From Candidatus Heimdallarchaeota archaeon AB_125 (lineage in GTDB: Archaea > Asgardarchaeota > Heimdallarchaeia > Heimdallarchaeales > Heimdallarchaeaceae), in assembly GCA_001940755.1 (NCBI GenBank), contig MEHH01000033.1:1-14846 (forward strand): 14,846 nt of DNA, written 5' to 3'. The notes under the pieces are model-generated. The model made no database searches. It had not been told where the DNA came from and saw nothing but the letters and a program-made list of their open reading frames with translations. Position numbers and translations under genes: made by a program. Below are positions 1 through 8,370 of the stretch, one piece after another (the stretch's first letter is position 1; each line of letters opens with the position of its first letter).

Positions 1-180
1 GCTATACATATGTCCTGCGTGTGGAACAAGAAAGAAAGGAGAGATTTCTTCTGTTTCAGTTGAACTTTTTGGAAGTTTTCCTGGTCCTAAAGAATCCTTA
101 AAACAAGCCTCAATTGATGTAATCAAAGTATCTGGATTGTTTTTGTAAAATGATCCTGCATAAACTGCTCTTCGCATCAT
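1..180 (-). CDS. MEMO1-family protein (AmmeMemoRadiSam system protein B), 5' part only
   Basis: The minus strand is open from an ATG pair at 180-175 to the left edge, giving the first 60 residues of a gene whose 3' part lies outside the window. The translation begins MMRRAVYAGSFY, contains LGPGKLP near residue 31, and reaches VPHAGHMYS at residues 52-60. This is the N-terminal signature of the MEMO1 family (pfam Memo): R-x-P/A-A-V-A-G-x-F-Y, then GPGKLP, then PHAG-x-x-Y-S. The histidine of PHAG (His54 here) corresponds to a conserved pocket residue of the extradiol-dioxygenase-like fold. The biochemical role of archaeal members is not settled; they are often found with AMMECR1 and radical-SAM partners. 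Either methionine could be the start, since no strong ribosome binding site precedes them. A terminator lies between it and the upstream helicase unit, so it is probably transcribed separately. Confidence 0.85.
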   Translation of the reverse strand, partial: MMRRAVYAGSFYKNNPDTLITSIEACFKDSLGPGKLPKSSTETEEISPFFLVPHAGHMYS

Positions 181-200
181 TAGACCTAGATAGGATTTTG

Positions 201-230
201 AAATAAAAAATCTATCCCTTTTAAGATAGA
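201..230 (-). terminator. Hairpin plus T-run terminator of the helicase unit
   Basis: Read on the minus strand, TCTATC (230-225) and GATAGA (216-211) form a perfect 6-bp stem with an 8-nt loop. The stop codon of the 781-aa gene (223-221) lies in the loop. TTTTTTATTT follows directly (210-201). Stem plus T-run is consistent with intrinsic-type termination; archaeal termination mainly needs the T-run. The site separates the helicase unit from the MEMO1-family gene, whose start is about 20 nt further on. Confidence 0.6.
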
Positions 231-2566
231 ATTTGAAAATCTATCTGCATGTCTTCTAATAGCTTAGCATAATCTTTACCTTCATTTGATAACAGAGGAA
301 TACCATTGATTTGCTTAATCCTAATTGTTCTCTTATCCTCATCTCTGGTTTTATTCTGGAACTCTTGAATTGCACTGAAGATGAACATCAATGTATGAGT
401 ATCATTGAATTCAGGAAGAATCTCAATGTTATGAATGAAATCAACTTTTTCTACTTTCTTAATATGTAGAAGTGCTATTGGTTCTCCGTTTTTGAGAATT
501 ATTTCACCATAGTCTGAAGGAACAGATCTAGAAAACAGAGACCTAAGTTTAAATCTCTTCAAAAGGTAGTTTCTATAAAGTATCAATATGGGATCATTTC
601 TTGGAACATATGTAAACTCCACACTTTCCGCTTGAATCAGATTATCATCCTTTTGGTAAATATACCCTGATATCAAATCTTCTATCTCTTTTGTTGTGAA
701 TTGAACTTTGTTCTCATCTTCCATGAACCGTCCTGATCTAACTCCCTTAGAAGCGATTAACTCTTTGATATTTACTTCTATCTGAGTGTTTGATAAACCT
801 GTTAGGTTTGCTATCTGATCGATCGTCAATGGTAGGTTTGTTGATAGTATCCTAAAAATTACATCTAACCATGATTCTCTCTGAGTTTCAAATTTTCTGG
901 TTTGAATACCTTTAACATGCTTAGACACTGGCATCCAAATTATCTGATTTGAAACTGATTTTGATTGAACAATTTCATGAGAATTTTCTAGCTTACTTAT
1001 TGAAGATAAAAGAACTTGATTGGATAGATTAAGCGCTGCTTTTAATTGTGAGAAATTTATCCTCTCTTTTTGTTTAATTACATTCAGAACTCTTTCTTCT
1101 AACACTCCATGATATCTAGATGGACTAAGTTTCGCAAAAATATAGTAATCTCTTGTTACAACTGATCCTCTAGAGAATGATCCAAATTTACCAAGAGATA
1201 GTTGTTTATCTTTTACTAATTCATCGATATAATGTTCCTTTCCTGATTCTGTTCTGATTAACAGAGAAATTATTGATAGAGGAATTCCTAAGGATTCTAG
1301 TCCCTTCAAAGCTTCAGCTTTTGATGAAAACTGAGTGTTGTTGCTTAGATACTGTTTATTTATTAATAATGGGAATATTTCTTCTGTCGAAAATAACCTT
1401 TTATCACCATCAGGTAATTTTCTTCCTTTCAATGTATATACCAATCCAGAAGGTCGAGGTCTATATCCACGCTGAGAGAGAATATCAGCAAAAACCTTAG
1501 ATTGATTCTCAACTACTTCTGATTGCAATTCAGGATAGACAAGAATTTTTCCTTTATTTTCAGTAAATTCTTGAATCTTATCTTTAATTTCTTGTTCTAG
1601 ATTTGAAAATTCTACTGAACGAATTAGGTTTGAAATGTGAAGTTTATCTCCAATAATTTTGTAATCAAATGAACATACAGGTTTCCCAGAGACAAATACA
1701 ATTTCATCCTTTATCTCTTCCAAATTAAGAAAATCAGCAGATGACCAATATTCTGACAGAGGGTCATTTTCTGGCAATATTTCAATTTGATGAGCTGTTT
1801 GTGATTTGTAATTTTCGTTATATTTTCTTAGATAGTCTAGCTCATCAGCAGCTAAAAATGCTTCATAGCTTGAGTTCTCAATAAATTGCCCTCTAATAAT
1901 CTTCTTACTTTCAAATAATTCAATAATACTTGTACTGATTCTTCCCCCAGTCATATTTAGAATTCTTATAATCTGTGGGACAGTTATAGGTCCATAACTT
2001 TTGATAACATTATAGATCAAATCTGAGATAGCAGATGTTTTACTAATAGAATACTCTGGCATCAACAACTTTGTACTAAAAATAGACCAGTTTGTGCCAT
2101 CATAAAACATGAATATCTGGAAATTACTTCTAAGTTCAGAAAGTATTTTCATCACTTCATCTTTTGATAAATCAAAACGTTCCATTATTTTGAAGCGGGT
2201 GGAAGAATCTTCCTCTTTGATGAAATCAAGAACAGCTTTAGCTTGTGAATTTTTATATTGAATATTTTCTTTTACATAGATTTTGTGGAAGATAGTAAGA
2301 TTATCTCTGCCAACATATGATAATTTATTCTCTCTGAATGGTGCATGAACCAGATGTTTGTTTTTAACTAATGACTGAAGAAGATTAGAGGAAAACGTTC
2401 TCATCCTAACGAAAAGAGATTCAGGGTCCTGAAAGATAACTACGTTATTGATGATAGAGATTGCATGACTATAGTTAACACCTTTAAATTCCTTGTCGAT
2501 ATTTTGTTTTTCAACAAGATACTGAGCAAGTTGTTCAAGTGATAAGGAAATGTCGCTTATAGTCAT
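221..2566 (-). CDS. Winged-helix repeat protein paralogous to the Lhr C-terminal region
   Basis: This 781-aa protein has no helicase motifs. It consists of two tandem copies of the unit found at the C-terminus of the neighbouring Lhr. Each copy has three winged-helix-like segments and a beta-rich domain. Unit 3 has helices at about 33-90, 108-164 and 178-243, with the beta domain at about 263-384 (ILPENDP at 263-269). Unit 4 has helices at about 417-475, 487-546 and 565-630, with the beta domain at about 653-781 (VPRNDP at 654-659). The third helices end in RGQF and SGRF, like those of the helicase. The beta domain resembles the C-terminal part of AlkZ/YcaQ-type (HTH_42) proteins. The gene starts directly after the helicase stop (TAA then ATG, same frame). 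A GGTGA site inside the helicase 3' end, 5 nt before the ATG, supports its own initiation. A role as a DNA-binding subunit working with Lhr is inference. No catalytic residues could be assigned. Confidence 0.85.
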   Translation of the reverse strand: MTISDISLSLEQLAQYLVEKQNIDKEFKGVNYSHAISIINNVVIFQDPESLFVRMRTFSSNLLQSLVKNKHLVHAPFRENKLSYVGRDNLTIFHKIYVKENIQYKNSQAKAVLDFIKEEDSSTRFKIMERFDLSKDEVMKILSELRSNFQIFMFYDGTNWSIFSTKLLMPEYSISKTSAISDLIYNVIKSYGPITVPQIIRILNMTGGRISTSIIELFESKKIIRGQFIENSSYEAFLAADELDYLRKYNENYKSQTAHQIEILPENDPLSEYWSSADFLNLEEIKDEIVFVSGKPVCSFDYKIIGDKLHISNLIRSVEFSNLEQEIKDKIQEFTENKGKILVYPELQSEVVENQSKVFADILSQRGYRPRPSGLVYTLKGRKLPDGDKRLFSTEEIFPLLINKQYLSNNTQFSSKAEALKGLESLGIPLSIISLLIRTESGKEHYIDELVKDKQLSLGKFGSFSRGSVVTRDYYIFAKLSPSRYHGVLEERVLNVIKQKERINFSQLKAALNLSNQVLLSSISKLENSHEIVQSKSVSNQIIWMPVSKHVKGIQTRKFETQRESWLDVIFRILSTNLPLTIDQIANLTGLSNTQIEVNIKELIASKGVRSGRFMEDENKVQFTTKEIEDLISGYIYQKDDNLIQAESVEFTYVPRNDPILILYRNYLLKRFKLRSLFSRSVPSDYGEIILKNGEPIALLHIKKVEKVDFIHNIEILPEFNDTHTLMFIFSAIQEFQNKTRDEDKRTIRIKQINGIPLLSNEGKDYAKLLEDMQIDFQILS

Positions 2567-5500
2567 TTAATTCACCAATGTTTTTGTAGGAATTCCGTTA
2601 ATCTTCTCAACTATTAAGGAATCAATAATAAGATTATCAAACGAAGGTATATCTTCGATTGCATTTACAAGATAATTCAGAGAACTTTCAGAATGTATCC
2701 AAGGTGCTAAAAGAAGATTCTTTATAGCGAGAGTTTTTTGGCTTAGTTGTTCTGTGTAACACTGAGCGGCAATTTTTTGATTTAAGATCACTATGAAATT
2801 ATTTATTGAAACGTCAAAGTGTTTTGGAAATTGATATCTAAGAACATTTATTGCAAAATCGTTTGGATATAGTAAGTAATATCTCTCTCTAACATCTTTG
2901 GGAGCATAATCAACCTTTGCTTCTACTTTTTTCTCGAGTTGTAAAAGATTATCATAATCTTTCTTTGTGATATAATAGAATTGTAAATCATTTTCCACAA
3001 ATCTACCACCATAAATCTTTTCTTCATCTATCAAAGCGGCTATTGTTTCTTTGATTCTTACCCTAGTAAAGACACCTGGTATGATTCCTCTTTCAGATAT
3101 TTTTTCTTCTGTGGTAACCCCTAATCCTGTGAGTATATCTGAGATGTATTTCTTCCGTATTTCTATAATATCTAACTTCATCTCAGCTAAGAAGGAATCT
3201 ATATCCCAGTATTCCTGTGGTTCAAATAGATTGTTTAAAGATCTCACTCCGATGAGCATGTTCTCTTCGAGAGCACCTATTGCAGATTTCAAAGAAGTAG
3301 GGGCACCCTTCCACTTCTTACTAAATTCACTATGGTTCGTAAAACCTTTCTGAATAGTCTTATAGAGATCATCTAAGTCAGGGTTCATTCTTTTTCTTCT
3401 TCTAAGGCCACTCTTCTTATATCTGGCAAAATCTAAAGATAAAAAAACATTTCCTTGACAAATTACTTCTCTATCTTCTAGAAGTTTATTCAGTAGATAG
3501 ATTATGATTGAAGACATATTTTCTGGAAATCTGGAGAGAATCTCTCTTAAATTGATAAAACCAAAGTGATTAATCATCTGTAGAAGTGTTTCTACAGTAA
3601 GAGAAGGTGTTTTTTCCTTTAACCATAATGTTTCCATGATGTATTTGTTTATGATTCTTTCTGAAAATACTTTAGTGACAGTATCACCACCAACTAGAGT
3701 ATCTCTTATCAGCTTGAATCCTGTTTTTATGAGTGTTGATTTTATGAAACTATTACTCTTTGATAAAACCGATTTTCCATTAATGTCTTCAATTTGTAGG
3801 CTTAAAACTCTGTGAATCTTCCTAGTGTAGGAAACTAATTCTGAAGCTATCTTCTGCAATGTGATTGAACTAAATGCTACTTCATCCTTTAACTTCAAAT
3901 CATAAATCTGTAAATACTGACCTCTATGTAGTTTATACTCAACTGAACCTACCATCTCTCCATCCAATAGAATTGGATCAATTTGTCCTTCTCCATATAC
4001 ATCTCTTAGATGTAAGCGCATTCCCAATCTGGTGAAGGGATCATTTTTTGGAAGAATTATAATTCTTTCATCTTCTTTCATTGCAACATTGATTAATTCA
4101 GATTTTATCTGACCAATGTTCTTGAATCTCTCGGGAGTCATGTAGTAATTTGTTTCTCTTTCTGTCAGTTTTCTTTCAATTATTTTCTTCTTTCCAATCA
4201 GATTCTTTATCATTTTCTCAATGTTACTGTACTTGAATCCAATTAGGTGGGTTAACTCTACTAAAGATACAGGTCCTAAAGATTCTATAGCTTGAAGAAG
4301 TATGAATTCCTGACTTCTTTCTATTGTGGGGAGTTTTTCAGCTGCAAAGTATCGTTCAGATATCTCATATACATTAGGAACAAACTGCTTAGGTACTAGA
4401 GATTCTTGAGTAACTGATCTTCTAACTAAATAGAGAGTTTTATCCAAAATCGTCAAACTCTCTTGAATCATATCTCCATCAATTTCAGTAAATTCAATTA
4501 TTTCCCTCTTTGTTAAAGGACCATACTTCCGAATTGTTGAAAGTATCTTTTCTTCAACACTTGAGAGGTTAAATGGTTCTCTGTAAGCAATGTAATAATT
4601 AGGAAACATCTCTCTGCTTACAAATGATAATCTTCTATGTCCAAATCTTCCTCTGATAAGTTCATTTTTTTCAATTAATTCTCTTACCCATTCAAGTTCA
4701 AAATCTCTTATTCTGACTGATAATGAACTCAAATCCTCTATTGAACCAAAACGATTCAAAAGATCTAGAACATTCTCTCTCCCTTGTAATTCCTCATTGA
4801 GTATGCTCTCAACTGCAAAATAATCGTGAATGTAGTTTAACTCTTCAGGAGTAAGAATAACAGAATCTGGTTTTCGGTTGCTTAGATTTCTTAACAATTC
4901 TCTATCTTCTAAACGGATATACTGGGGATCAGCTGAAGAATCTGTTATTCTTCCTTTGAGTATTCGACTTTTCTGCTCAAGTTCAGTTAAAGCTCTAATT
5001 AGTTTCTCATCTTCAATTCTCAGATATTCAGTTATCTGAGCCATTGTTGATGGCCCACGAACTTTTAAGAAACGGAGTATAATCTTCTTTAAACACTCTT
5101 CAGGATCAAGTTTCTTTGCTTCTTTTAATAGAGGTTCAGGGATCACCAGTTCTATTGGAGCGTATTTTGTTCTTATCCTACCACCATATAGTTCATAATC
5201 AACACGAGCTATTAGCATTGCTCTTTCAAATCTTTCCAAAGATGTTTGAACAGTTCTTATTTCTTCATTTATTTCTTCTGCAATTTTATTCAGAGAAATA
5301 GGATGAGTATCTTTAATCAAATTCAGAATTTTCTCATCAAGTTCAGTTTTCTCGAAGGATTTCAAATAGATGTTCCAGTATAACTGGAAATCAGTAATAG
5401 GTATTGATCTTCTATCTCCTTTTGCTACATGGATTTCTAGTAGCTCTTGATTATTGTGTAATGCTATTGACCATGCTCTAATTTGCTTCGCATCACTGAC

Positions 5501-8293
5501 ACTGAGATGGTATATACTTGGATTCACACTCTCAATAGTTTTAATGGGTGCTAATGCTTTTACTGCGTTTTTCAACTGCTTTAAAGAGGAGATGGGAAGT
5601 TCAGTGTTTTTATAACTTCTATTGTTGAAAATCCTTTCAACTAATTCTGTATTAAACAAAATTTCCTTTGATCCTTCCTTTCCAAATACCTTTGCTAAAA
5701 CTTGTTGATGTAATTCTCTTAGGAGTGCACTTCTATCTGAGATTTGAACTATATCAGAAATTCCCATTAGAACTATACCATGAGCAAATGGACTTGGAAT
5801 GTCTGATAAAGGAGTGATATGATATTCAAATTCTCCATTCTTCAATTTCGTTAAAACTACTAAGGTATTAGCTAAGTCCATGTAGTCTCTTAATATTTCT
5901 CTATATGTTTCCTTAATGACACAAAAACTGTCTTGATCACGAAGTGTAGAAAAGATTCTACGAGAATACATGTTTTGTCTTGAAACAGGAATATGTTTCT
6001 GTCCACTTCTTCGTAAAACCATGAATGCTCTATTTGCCACATGTCGAAATCTGTTAACAAATAGTTCTGTATTGATAATAGCTTCTTTGAGAATCTCTTC
6101 TAAATTTTCAGGAGTTAATAAATCTGTAATGATTGTAGGATCAATTATTTTGTCTATAGGTAGCATTAACAGAAACCCATTGTCATTTACAGCTGAACCT
6201 ATATCTGAATCTATAGCTTTACCTATTGTGTATGAAAATGCTCTTGATAAGGCATCATTTACCCTCCTACCATAGTATGCGTGAAAGACTAAAACCATCC
6301 TGCCTTGTGGATCAATATAAGATTCTATCAGTAGTTTCTTGTCATTGGGGATGACGTTAAGAAACATTAATTGTTCCTTTACATATTCAACTATGGTCTT
6401 AGAAATAATTTCGTCTACTTGAAATGATCTTTCAATCCAATCTTTTATTTGAGGTTCTTCTTCTGTTTGCAGTTTCTTAGCTACAGCATCTATGAATCTA
6501 CCTATTTGCTGAGACAATTCAAACGATCTTGGAAGTTCCTCTCCAACCCAATTAGGTATAGTGGGTCTCCTCCCAAACGCTTCTGCAACTACTACTCGCG
6601 AACCAACAGTTCTTCTGAACTGATAAGTATGGCTTCCTAAGACAAAAATATCTCCAGGCGTCAACTTTTCAACGAAACTTTCTGAAAGAACTCCTATTCT
6701 TGTTCTATAAGTTTCCAATTCAACTCTATAGTCTGCATTTTCAGGGATGGTACCTATGTTTGTATAAAAGATTAATCTAGAACCTTTCTTCTTACCGAAC
6801 GCTTTTTCTTTGTCATCATACCATATCTTTCTGTAGATTTTTCTCTCTTCTACATCTAGATTATACCCTCCCAGATATTCAAGAACATTAATGTAATCGT
6901 CAAAATCGAGATTCGTGTAATTGTAAGATTTTCTTATCAAGTCGAATGCTTCTTCAACCCCCCATCTTTTCATAATAGAAATTCCTACAATAAATTGAGC
7001 AAGCACGTCTAAACAATCAGTAGGTATCTGTACTTTATCAATCTCTCTGCTATAAGCACTTTTGGTGAGAACAGCGCATTCAATTGCATCATCTCTATCA
7101 GTTGTAATCAATCTCCCCTTTGCTATTCTATCAAGAGAATGACCACTTCGTCCAACCCTTTGTAGATACTTAGCAACAGTTTTAGGAGATCCTATTTGCG
7201 ATACAAGTTCTACACTTCCAATGTCTATTCCCAATTCAAGAGAAGTTGAAGTTATCGCAGCAAGTAATTCATTATTTTTTAGTCTATCCTCAACATCTAA
7301 ACGGATTTCTCTTGATAGACTTGAATGATGAACAGCAATTGATGATGCATATTCATCTCCAAGATATTCTTTTAATCTATATGCAACACTTTCAGATCCT
7401 CTTCTTGTATTAGTAAAAACAATTGAGGTTTCGTGATCTAGGAGTAAATCTGCCAAAAGTTTGTAAATTCCTTCTTGAATAATAACATAAGGAGTATGGA
7501 GGATATCATTGACTGGACTCTTAACCTCCAAATCCAATTTTCTCTGTGGAGGAAGATTAGCGATATAACAATCCTTTTCCTGAAACTTATCATCATTTCC
7601 AACTAAAAATCTGGCAATTTCCTCAATTGGAGCTTGTGTTGCAGACAACCCAATTCTAGTTATTTTTCTTTCTGCGACCACTTGTTGTAAGTATTCTAGA
7701 AAAAGCGAAAGCATTACTCCTCTTTTGTTCGAACTAACCTCATGAATCTCATCTAGTACAATCCACCTAACACTCTTCAAATGTAAAGAGAACTTTGGAG
7801 AGGTTAGTATAAGTCCTAAGCTTTCAGGAGTTGTTATCAGTATATGCGGTGGTGTTTTGAGCATTTTAGTTCTTTCAGCTTGAGTTGTATCACCAGTTCT
7901 AACACCCACTCGTATCTTTGGAGTAATTAGATTATTTGCAGCAGCTAACTCTTGTATTCCTTGTAAAGGTTCCTCAAGATTCTTTCTGATATCGTTACCA
8001 AGAGCTTTTAGTGGAGAGATATACAAGACATATATTTCATCCTTGAGATTACCTTCTTTAGCTTCTATGAACAACTCATTTATTGCTGCAAGGAAAGCTG
8101 CGAAAGTTTTTCCCGATCCTGTAGAACTGAATATTAGAGTATTTTTTCTATCATGAATTGAAGGTATAGCATAAAGCTGTGGAGGAGTGAACCCTCCTGG
8201 AAACTTAGATGTAAACCAGTCTTTAATTTCGTCAGCTAGAAAAGAGAAAATACCTGCTGAAGTTGAGGGTTCATCTAAGTAATGGAGAGTCAT
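2567..8293 (-). CDS. lhr: Lhr-type superfamily 2 DNA helicase with an expanded C-terminal module array
   Basis: ATP-dependent helicase of the Lhr family, which acts in DNA repair. The core (about 1-900) shows Walker A STGSGKT (57-63), ISPLKAL (92-98), TTPES (154-158), Walker B DEIH (181-184), SAT (217-219), LGIDIG (354-359) and motif VI QRVGRSGH (378-385). It also carries Lhr-specific signatures: GTIPENADY (514-522), PNWVGEELPRS (580-590) and the fold around 660-860. Linking winged helices lie at about 982-1045 and 1063-1130. Two copies of a C-terminal unit follow. Unit 1 has helices at 1173-1230, 1241-1290 and 1327-1392, and a beta domain at 1409-1535 with LPKNDP. Unit 2 has helices at 1568-1625, 1636-1697 and 1710-1776, and a beta domain at 1806-1908. 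E. coli Lhr (1538 aa) would correspond to the part through unit 1, so unit 2 is extra. The start ATG at 8293-8291 has no ribosome binding site but sits just below a TATA box, suggesting a near-leaderless mRNA. Confidence 0.93.
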   Translation of the reverse strand: MTLHYLDEPSTSAGIFSFLADEIKDWFTSKFPGGFTPPQLYAIPSIHDRKNTLIFSSTGSGKTFAAFLAAINELFIEAKEGNLKDEIYVLYISPLKALGNDIRKNLEEPLQGIQELAAANNLITPKIRVGVRTGDTTQAERTKMLKTPPHILITTPESLGLILTSPKFSLHLKSVRWIVLDEIHEVSSNKRGVMLSLFLEYLQQVVAERKITRIGLSATQAPIEEIARFLVGNDDKFQEKDCYIANLPPQRKLDLEVKSPVNDILHTPYVIIQEGIYKLLADLLLDHETSIVFTNTRRGSESVAYRLKEYLGDEYASSIAVHHSSLSREIRLDVEDRLKNNELLAAITSTSLELGIDIGSVELVSQIGSPKTVAKYLQRVGRSGHSLDRIAKGRLITTDRDDAIECAVLTKSAYSREIDKVQIPTDCLDVLAQFIVGISIMKRWGVEEAFDLIRKSYNYTNLDFDDYINVLEYLGGYNLDVEERKIYRKIWYDDKEKAFGKKKGSRLIFYTNIGTIPENADYRVELETYRTRIGVLSESFVEKLTPGDIFVLGSHTYQFRRTVGSRVVVAEAFGRRPTIPNWVGEELPRSFELSQQIGRFIDAVAKKLQTEEEPQIKDWIERSFQVDEIISKTIVEYVKEQLMFLNVIPNDKKLLIESYIDPQGRMVLVFHAYYGRRVNDALSRAFSYTIGKAIDSDIGSAVNDNGFLLMLPIDKIIDPTIITDLLTPENLEEILKEAIINTELFVNRFRHVANRAFMVLRRSGQKHIPVSRQNMYSRRIFSTLRDQDSFCVIKETYREILRDYMDLANTLVVLTKLKNGEFEYHITPLSDIPSPFAHGIVLMGISDIVQISDRSALLRELHQQVLAKVFGKEGSKEILFNTELVERIFNNRSYKNTELPISSLKQLKNAVKALAPIKTIESVNPSIYHLSVSDAKQIRAWSIALHNNQELLEIHVAKGDRRSIPITDFQLYWNIYLKSFEKTELDEKILNLIKDTHPISLNKIAEEINEEIRTVQTSLERFERAMLIARVDYELYGGRIRTKYAPIELVIPEPLLKEAKKLDPEECLKKIILRFLKVRGPSTMAQITEYLRIEDEKLIRALTELEQKSRILKGRITDSSADPQYIRLEDRELLRNLSNRKPDSVILTPEELNYIHDYFAVESILNEELQGRENVLDLLNRFGSIEDLSSLSVRIRDFELEWVRELIEKNELIRGRFGHRRLSFVSREMFPNYYIAYREPFNLSSVEEKILSTIRKYGPLTKREIIEFTEIDGDMIQESLTILDKTLYLVRRSVTQESLVPKQFVPNVYEISERYFAAEKLPTIERSQEFILLQAIESLGPVSLVELTHLIGFKYSNIEKMIKNLIGKKKIIERKLTERETNYYMTPERFKNIGQIKSELINVAMKEDERIIILPKNDPFTRLGMRLHLRDVYGEGQIDPILLDGEMVGSVEYKLHRGQYLQIYDLKLKDEVAFSSITLQKIASELVSYTRKIHRVLSLQIEDINGKSVLSKSNSFIKSTLIKTGFKLIRDTLVGGDTVTKVFSERIINKYIMETLWLKEKTPSLTVETLLQMINHFGFINLREILSRFPENMSSIIIYLLNKLLEDREVICQGNVFLSLDFARYKKSGLRRRKRMNPDLDDLYKTIQKGFTNHSEFSKKWKGAPTSLKSAIGALEENMLIGVRSLNNLFEPQEYWDIDSFLAEMKLDIIEIRKKYISDILTGLGVTTEEKISERGIIPGVFTRVRIKETIAALIDEEKIYGGRFVENDLQFYYITKKDYDNLLQLEKKVEAKVDYAPKDVRERYYLLYPNDFAINVLRYQFPKHFDVSINNFIVILNQKIAAQCYTEQLSQKTLAIKNLLLAPWIHSESSLNYLVNAIEDIPSFDNLIIDSLIVEKINGIPTKTLVN
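2572..2576 (-). promoter_or_regulatory. Ribosome binding site inside the lhr 3' end
   Basis: GGTGA, complementary to the archaeal 16S rRNA 3' end, lies 5 nt before the ATG at 2566-2564 and within the last helicase codons. It argues that the 781-aa protein is made by reinitiation or independent initiation, and not only by stop-codon readthrough. Confidence 0.6.
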
Positions 8294-8320
8294 TTTGATT
8301 GTTTCAACAATATTTTTTCA

Positions 8321-8334
8321 CTATATATATTTCA
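8321..8334 (-). promoter_or_regulatory. TATA-type promoter of the lhr unit
   Basis: On the minus strand GAAATATATATAG (8333-8321) lies about 30 nt before the lhr ATG and is preceded by A-rich sequence resembling a BRE. An archaeal start site about 25 nt downstream would fall within a few nt of the ATG, which fits the absence of a ribosome binding site. The rest of the 77-nt gap to the acetyltransferase gene is AT-rich without a further clear signal. Confidence 0.55.
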
Positions 8335-8370
8335 TTATTACGAATTGATTTCATAATGAAGAAAATTCAG

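Noticed and set aside
2567..2569. TAA between the two repeat genes as a recoded or readthrough codon
   Set aside because: Known archaeal recoding uses TAG or TGA, and a ribosome binding site plus ATG directly at the junction give a simpler explanation. It is kept only as a point to check.
3051..6640. Several plus-strand ORFs of 60-100 codons opposite the helicase
   Set aside because: They are antisense shadows with no recognisable motifs or ribosome binding sites. The minus-strand helicase domains run through them without interruption.
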